This document shows, piece by piece, positions 60,268 to 64,000 of a DNA stretch of 64,000 nt (positions are counted from its first letter, which is position 1; the number at the start of each line of letters is the position of its first letter). The DNA is from CAWCDJ01 sp963778675 (GTDB lineage: Bacteria; Acidobacteriota; Terriglobia; Bryobacterales; Bryobacteraceae). The position numbers and the translations under genes were made by a program. The DNA lies in NCBI GenBank assembly GCA_963778675.1, contig CAVZVI010000013.1:248001-312000 (forward strand). The letters are read 5' to 3'. The notes below the pieces were generated by a model, which was not told the DNA's origin, searched no databases, and saw nothing but the letters and a program-made list of their open reading frames with translations.

Positions 60268-62235
60268 ATGATGTGGTTCAGACGGAGATCGATCACCGGA
60301 CTTACGGGACTGTTATTCTGCATGGGTATCGCCGGCGCGCAGTCGTCGGGACCGACGGCGAGCCCGACGACCCTGAGCTTCAGCTATCAGGTGAACAGCA
60401 CGAATTATCCTGCGCCGGCCAAGTTGACCGCGACTCTGCCGGCGGCATCGAGTGCGCTGCCGATGTCCGTGGCAGTAGCAGCCACGCCACAGGGGTGGCT
60501 GACGGTAACGCCCGATACGGGGCGGTCTCCGCTGGCGCTGACCGTGAGCGTGAATCCCACCAGCCTGACCCCCGGCAGCTACGGCGGAACCATCACGATC
60601 AACACCGTGCCAGGTGGCGGCAATCCGGCAGTCGTGCCGGTGACGCTGCTGATCTCGAACCCGCCTTCGACGCTGGTATTGACATCGCCTTCGAGCAACT
60701 ACTCCGCTCCCGCCACCGGCTCCAGCCTACCGACACTGACTTTCAGCTTCACCACCGGGACGATAGCCACCTCGCCGGCGTCCGCGGAATTGGACGTCGC
60801 TTCGACCGGTGACATTATTCCTTTCAATGTAACGGCTTCCAACAGCGGCGGCTCCAAGACCGCGGTTTGGCTCCGGGTCAACCAGGCGGGACAGCTTGCG
60901 AACCTGCAGACCAGCGGGGTCGCGCTCTCCGGCTCTTACGTCCCGATCACGGTTTCGCTCGATACTGCCACCCTCACCACTCTCGACCCTGGAAGTTATG
61001 GAGGCCTCGTCACGGTGGCGGCAAACAGCGCCTCGAACGGCACGGCCGTGGTGGCGGTGAACCTGATCGTTTCGGCCGGACCGCCGACTCTCGATGCAGG
61101 ACTGCCGATCTTCCCTTCGAGCGTGATCGCCGGACCGGCCATCGATCCGGTGATCACGATCTATGGCGACAACTTTTTCAGCACGTCCGTGGTGTCGATC
61201 CAGCAAGGCGCCAACCCGTCCGTGACGCTTCCCTCGAAGTTGTTGAGCCGCAAGGTATTGCAGGCTACGATCAAAGCCGCGTACCTGGCCGCGCCTATCA
61301 CGCCGACAACCTATCCGATCGTCTGGACCCTGTCGGTAACCAATCCGGCGCCGCCGAATAATCCCTCTCAGGCTCCAGCGACGACGACGTTTTTGGTCAC
61401 CGATCCGACACAACCAGCCATTACTTCAGTGGTAAACTCGGCCAGCTTTGCCTCCACAGCGGTATTCTCGGGGACCGGTGCGAACCCGGTATTGACCGGG
61501 GCGACTTCGGTATCTCCGCGGGAGATCATCTCGATTTTCGGACAAAACCTGGGGCCGGCGACGGCCCTGCAGGCCACGCCGAGCGGGTCGCCCGCCGCCT
61601 ATCAGGCCGCGCTTGGCGGAGTCGTGGTGGCCTTCCAATGGGGCAGCCCCCTCAACACGGCCTTCGCGCCCGTCATCATGGTGTCCAGCAATCAGATCAA
61701 CTGTATCGTTCCCGTGGAAGTAGCGGCGGTCCTCGGGACGGGTAGCACCGCCGTAGACATCCAGGTCACCAACGGGGCCGCCAACACGAACCTCTTCACT
61801 GTGACGGTAGTCGCTGAGGATCCCGGTGTGTTCACTTTTGGCGGGCTGGGACAGGGACAAGGCGCTGTGTTGAATTTCGACAGTTCTTCGGGATCATATT
61901 TCATTAACTCCTCAAAGAGCGCCGCTCCGAGGGGTTCCTCCATCTCTGTCTACGCAACCGGACTCGGCGATCTTGCAACGCCTCTGGGAAATGGCGAGGT
62001 AGCCACCAACGCCGTCCGCGTTGCCGATGCCACCTATCGCGTCGATATCGACGGCCAACCGGCTGTGGTCACTTACGCCGGAACTTCGCCCGGAGCAGTC
62101 GCGGGGCTGGTGCAGATCAACGCGATCGTGCCTCCCACGGTTCGGACTGGCGCAGCCATCCCTTTGACGGTGTCCATCGGAATTGCAGGTTCAGCACGAC
62201 GGAGCCAGCCGGGTGTGACGCTGGCCGTGAAGTAG
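60268..62235 (+). CDS. Secreted Ig/BACON-like protein with Solibacter-family C-terminal domain
   Basis: 655 residues. Signal peptide (TGLTGLLFCMGIAGAQ), then BACON/Ig-like repeats (LSFSYQVNSTNYPAPAKLTA, GWLTVTPDTGRSPLALTVSV, TPGSYGGTITI). The last ~240 residues, from TSVVNSASF and VSPREIISIFGQNLGP to APVIMVSSNQINCIVP, SISVYATGLGDLATPLGNGE and VAGLVQINAIVPPTV, are the C-terminal domain characteristic of the Solibacter usitatus paralogous family (TIGR03437). Extracellular adhesion or surface-attachment roles have been suggested for such architectures; unproven. Strongest taxonomic marker in the window. Confidence 0.85.
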   Translation: MMWFRRRSITGLTGLLFCMGIAGAQSSGPTASPTTLSFSYQVNSTNYPAPAKLTATLPAASSALPMSVAVAATPQGWLTVTPDTGRSPLALTVSVNPTSLTPGSYGGTITINTVPGGGNPAVVPVTLLISNPPSTLVLTSPSSNYSAPATGSSLPTLTFSFTTGTIATSPASAELDVASTGDIIPFNVTASNSGGSKTAVWLRVNQAGQLANLQTSGVALSGSYVPITVSLDTATLTTLDPGSYGGLVTVAANSASNGTAVVAVNLIVSAGPPTLDAGLPIFPSSVIAGPAIDPVITIYGDNFFSTSVVSIQQGANPSVTLPSKLLSRKVLQATIKAAYLAAPITPTTYPIVWTLSVTNPAPPNNPSQAPATTTFLVTDPTQPAITSVVNSASFASTAVFSGTGANPVLTGATSVSPREIISIFGQNLGPATALQATPSGSPAAYQAALGGVVVAFQWGSPLNTAFAPVIMVSSNQINCIVPVEVAAVLGTGSTAVDIQVTNGAANTNLFTVTVVAEDPGVFTFGGLGQGQGAVLNFDSSSGSYFINSSKSAAPRGSSISVYATGLGDLATPLGNGEVATNAVRVADATYRVDIDGQPAVVTYAGTSPGAVAGLVQINAIVPPTVRTGAAIPLTVSIGIAGSARRSQPGVTLAVK

Positions 62236-62237
62236 CC

Positions 62238-62489
62238 TCACCTCTGGCGGGCGGCCATCTTCTTTTCGAGGGCCTTCATCAGGCGGCCCTCGACGTCGGC
62301 GGGGATGGGGTAGGGATCCATCCCCTTATAGATCTTTATGGTCTTCCTGGTCGTGTCGGCGATTACCCAACAATTCGGGCACTCGGTGATGTGCTTCTCC
62401 AATTTCGCCCTGAGTTCCGCGTCGATAGTTTCGTCCAGGTAATCGCTCAACTCGTGCAGAAAGTCTTTACAGGTAAGCAAAGGCGTCAT
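62238..62489 (-). CDS. Zinc-finger anti-sigma factor
   Basis: 83 residues, no membrane segment. LSDYLDETIDAELRAKLEKH then ITECPNCW gives the H-x3-C-x2-C zinc anti-sigma motif. It should bind and inhibit the ECF sigma encoded just upstream, whose gene it overlaps by 23 nt. As a soluble anti-sigma factor it probably senses a cytoplasmic signal such as redox state through the cysteines. Confidence 0.85.
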   Translation of the reverse strand: MTPLLTCKDFLHELSDYLDETIDAELRAKLEKHITECPNCWVIADTTRKTIKIYKGMDPYPIPADVEGRLMKALEKKMAARQR

Positions 62490-63087
62490 CTCCCTTGCGC
62501 TTGAAATAACGGGTGAGCTTTTCCCGAAGTTGAAGCCGCGCCCGCAGAAGTCTACTCTTCACAGCCGGTACGGAAAGGTCCAATGCTTCGGCCGTCTCTT
62601 CGGTAGACATTTCTTCGATGTCGCGGAGGACGAAAACGCTTCGATAAGGTGGTTCGAGGCTCTGAATCGCCTCATCCAGGATCGTGCCGAGCTCTTCGCG
62701 GGAAAACCGCTGCTCCGGGTCTTCGTCCCAGGCAGCAATCTCACGCACCACTGTATCTTCCCCGGTGTCGATCTGTTCGTCGAGCGAGACCGCCTTACTC
62801 GTCTTCCGGCGGCGCAGCTTCATCAGGGCCTGGTTAACCGCGATACGGACGATCCAGGTGTAAAACTTGGAATCACCCTTAAATTGATCGAGATGCTCGT
62901 AGGCTTTGAGAAACGACTCCTGCAGCACATCTTCGGCGTCTTCCCGGTTCTGAGTGATGTGCTGGGCCAGACGGAAAATCTTCCCCTCGTACCGGCGCAC
63001 GAGTTCTCCGAAGGCGCGCGTGTCGCCTTCCCTGGACTGCGCTACCAGAACAGCTTCGTCAGTTCTGGCCTGATCGGATACGGGCAT
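62467..63087 (-). CDS. ECF RNA polymerase sigma factor (SigE/RpoE-like)
   Basis: 206 residues. Region 2 includes YEGKIFRLAQHITQNREDAE and DVLQESFLKAYEHLDQFKGD; region 4 includes LEPPYRSVFVLRDIEEMSTE and LDLSVPAVKSRLLRARLQLR. Both are classic for ECF sigma factors. It forms an overlapping sigma/anti-sigma pair and is divergent from thrS. I could not identify an autoregulated -35/-10 pair with confidence. Confidence 0.93.
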   Translation of the reverse strand: MPVSDQARTDEAVLVAQSREGDTRAFGELVRRYEGKIFRLAQHITQNREDAEDVLQESFLKAYEHLDQFKGDSKFYTWIVRIAVNQALMKLRRRKTSKAVSLDEQIDTGEDTVVREIAAWDEDPEQRFSREELGTILDEAIQSLEPPYRSVFVLRDIEEMSTEETAEALDLSVPAVKSRLLRARLQLREKLTRYFKRKGDDAFAYL

Positions 63088-63172
63088 GAGTGCATTTTCA
63101 TCATAGCGGAAAAGCCGTCCTCACGCCCGCGCCGAGCCCCCTGGTTGGTCTGTGCTACGCTGAAATTTCCCT

Positions 63173-64000
63173 ATGAGTAACATCGAGATCACTCTGCCCG
63201 ACGGCAGTCAGCAGCCGGCGCAAGCGGGGATCGCACCGATCGACATCGCTAAATCGATCAGCCCCCGGCTCGCGGACGCCGCCGTCGTCGCCAAGGTCAA
63301 TGGAGAACTGTACGACCTGACGCGACCGATCGAAACGGACGCCAGCGTCCAGATCCTCACCGGCAAAGATCCCGAAGCGCTCGAAGTCTACCGCCACTCG
63401 ACCGCCCACCTGCTGGCCGCGGCGGTGCTCGAACTCTATCCGGAGACCAAGCTCGGGATCGGGCCCCCGATCGACAACGGCTTTTACTACGATTTCGACC
63501 GCGCCACGCCGTTCACTCCGGAAGATCTCGAAAAGATCGAGAAGAAAATGTGGGAGATCCAGGCCCGAAACCTCCCATACGAACGCGTGTACACCCGCAA
63601 AGAGGAAGGCCTCCGGAAGTACGGCGACGCCTGGATGAAATGCGAGCTGATCAGCGAGCGCGCCGGAGAGGTCTTCTCCGAATACACCCTTGGCCCTCAC
63701 TTCATCGATTTCTGCCGCGGCCCGCACGTACCCAACACCTCGAAAATCAGGGCATTCAAGCTGCTTTCGATAGCCGGAGCCTACTGGAAGGGCGACGAAC
63801 ACAACAAGCAACTGCAACGCATCTACGGGACCGCGTTCTTCACTCAGAAAGACCTGGATGACTACCTCAAGCAGGTCGAAGAGGCCAGGAAGCGCGATCA
63901 CCGCAAGCTGGGCAAGGAGCTGGATCTGTTCAGCATCCAGGAACTGGCAGGCCCGGGCCTGATCTTCTTCCATCCCAAAGGCGGCATCATCCGTAAACAG
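63173..64000 (+). CDS. thrS: Threonyl-tRNA synthetase, N-terminal part (runs off window)
   Basis: The first 276 codons are visible. MSNIEITLPDGSQQ begins the TGS domain; ALEVYRHSTAHLLAAAVLEL and GPPIDNGFYYDFD start the editing domain, and FIDFCRGPHVPNT carries a zinc-type Cys of that domain. RKLGKELDLFSIQELAGPGL then IFFHPKGG is the lead-in to the catalytic core, which lies beyond the edge. The enzyme charges tRNA-Thr. Confidence 0.95.
   Translation, partial: MSNIEITLPDGSQQPAQAGIAPIDIAKSISPRLADAAVVAKVNGELYDLTRPIETDASVQILTGKDPEALEVYRHSTAHLLAAAVLELYPETKLGIGPPIDNGFYYDFDRATPFTPEDLEKIEKKMWEIQARNLPYERVYTRKEEGLRKYGDAWMKCELISERAGEVFSEYTLGPHFIDFCRGPHVPNTSKIRAFKLLSIAGAYWKGDEHNKQLQRIYGTAFFTQKDLDDYLKQVEEARKRDHRKLGKELDLFSIQELAGPGLIFFHPKGGIIRKQ

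Noticed and set aside
63155..63973. 272-codon frame antisense to thrS
   Set aside because: The plus-strand frame encodes a clear threonyl-tRNA synthetase.

Overview
This 64 kb window is GC-rich, gene-dense chromosomal DNA, most likely from an Acidobacteriota bacterium of the Solibacter/Bryobacter group. The best pointer is the protein at 60268-62235, which ends in the C-terminal domain known from the large Solibacter usitatus paralogous family (TIGR03437 type). Supporting signs are sortilin-like BNR propellers, an arylsulfatase, Tat-exported Gfo/Idh/MocA oxidoreductases and a small TFTGTITD-type secreted protein common in acidobacteria. This is a lineage inference from protein families; no rRNA is present. 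I see no tRNA, rRNA, CRISPR array, insertion sequence or prophage.

Layout. 1-8.2 kb: 5' part of a sortilin-like propeller gene, a small GIY-YIG protein, mtnA, a membrane protein fused to a spermidine-synthase-like domain overlapping an AsmA-like gene, an OmpA-family lipoprotein-like gene and a DUF2784 protein. 8.2-16.7 kb: arylsulfatase, a decayed membrane-protein gene, a DUF6166 protein, a PIG-L deacetylase, a Tat-exported oxidoreductase and a full-length sortilin-like propeller protein. 16.7-21.4 kb: tandem universal stress protein, di-haem cytochrome c peroxidase plus a haem-binding partner, then PolX and a NUDIX hydrolase. 21.5-24.5 kb (minus): ABC-2 exporter and DinB, preceded by what looks like a fossil PadR regulator.

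24.7-31.0 kb is a compact flagellar basal-body/export operon, flgB-flgC-fliE-fliF-fliG-fliH-fliI-fliJ, most genes overlapping or nearly abutting, with a candidate sigma-54 promoter right before flgB. 31.1-39.0 kb (minus) carries rmuC and a tightly overlapped run rfaE2-mfd-surA-like-yhaM-like-blaI-like.

39.0-46.2 kb is a copper/silver tripartite efflux operon (CusC-CusB-CusA type; the CusA methionine triad is conserved) embedded with four small accessory genes: a cysteine-rich secreted peptide, a two-repeat secreted protein, a Met/His/Cys-rich secreted protein and a 50-residue zinc-ribbon protein. It is the strongest candidate here for an incompletely described system.

46.3-64 kb holds central metabolism and envelope genes: manA-like, aspartate aminotransferase, coaD, a ThDP enzyme coupled to a secreted protein, a frameshifted galE with a T TTC CCA heptamer at the break, two apparently exported SAM methyltransferases, an alcohol dehydrogenase, bshA, a propeller lipoprotein coupled to a histidine kinase, pyrE, the Solibacter-family protein, an ECF sigma/anti-sigma pair and the 5' part of thrS. 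Two homopolymer-associated reading-frame breaks lie within 1 kb of each other (52.7 and 53.4 kb), so assembly error should be excluded there before biological interpretation.
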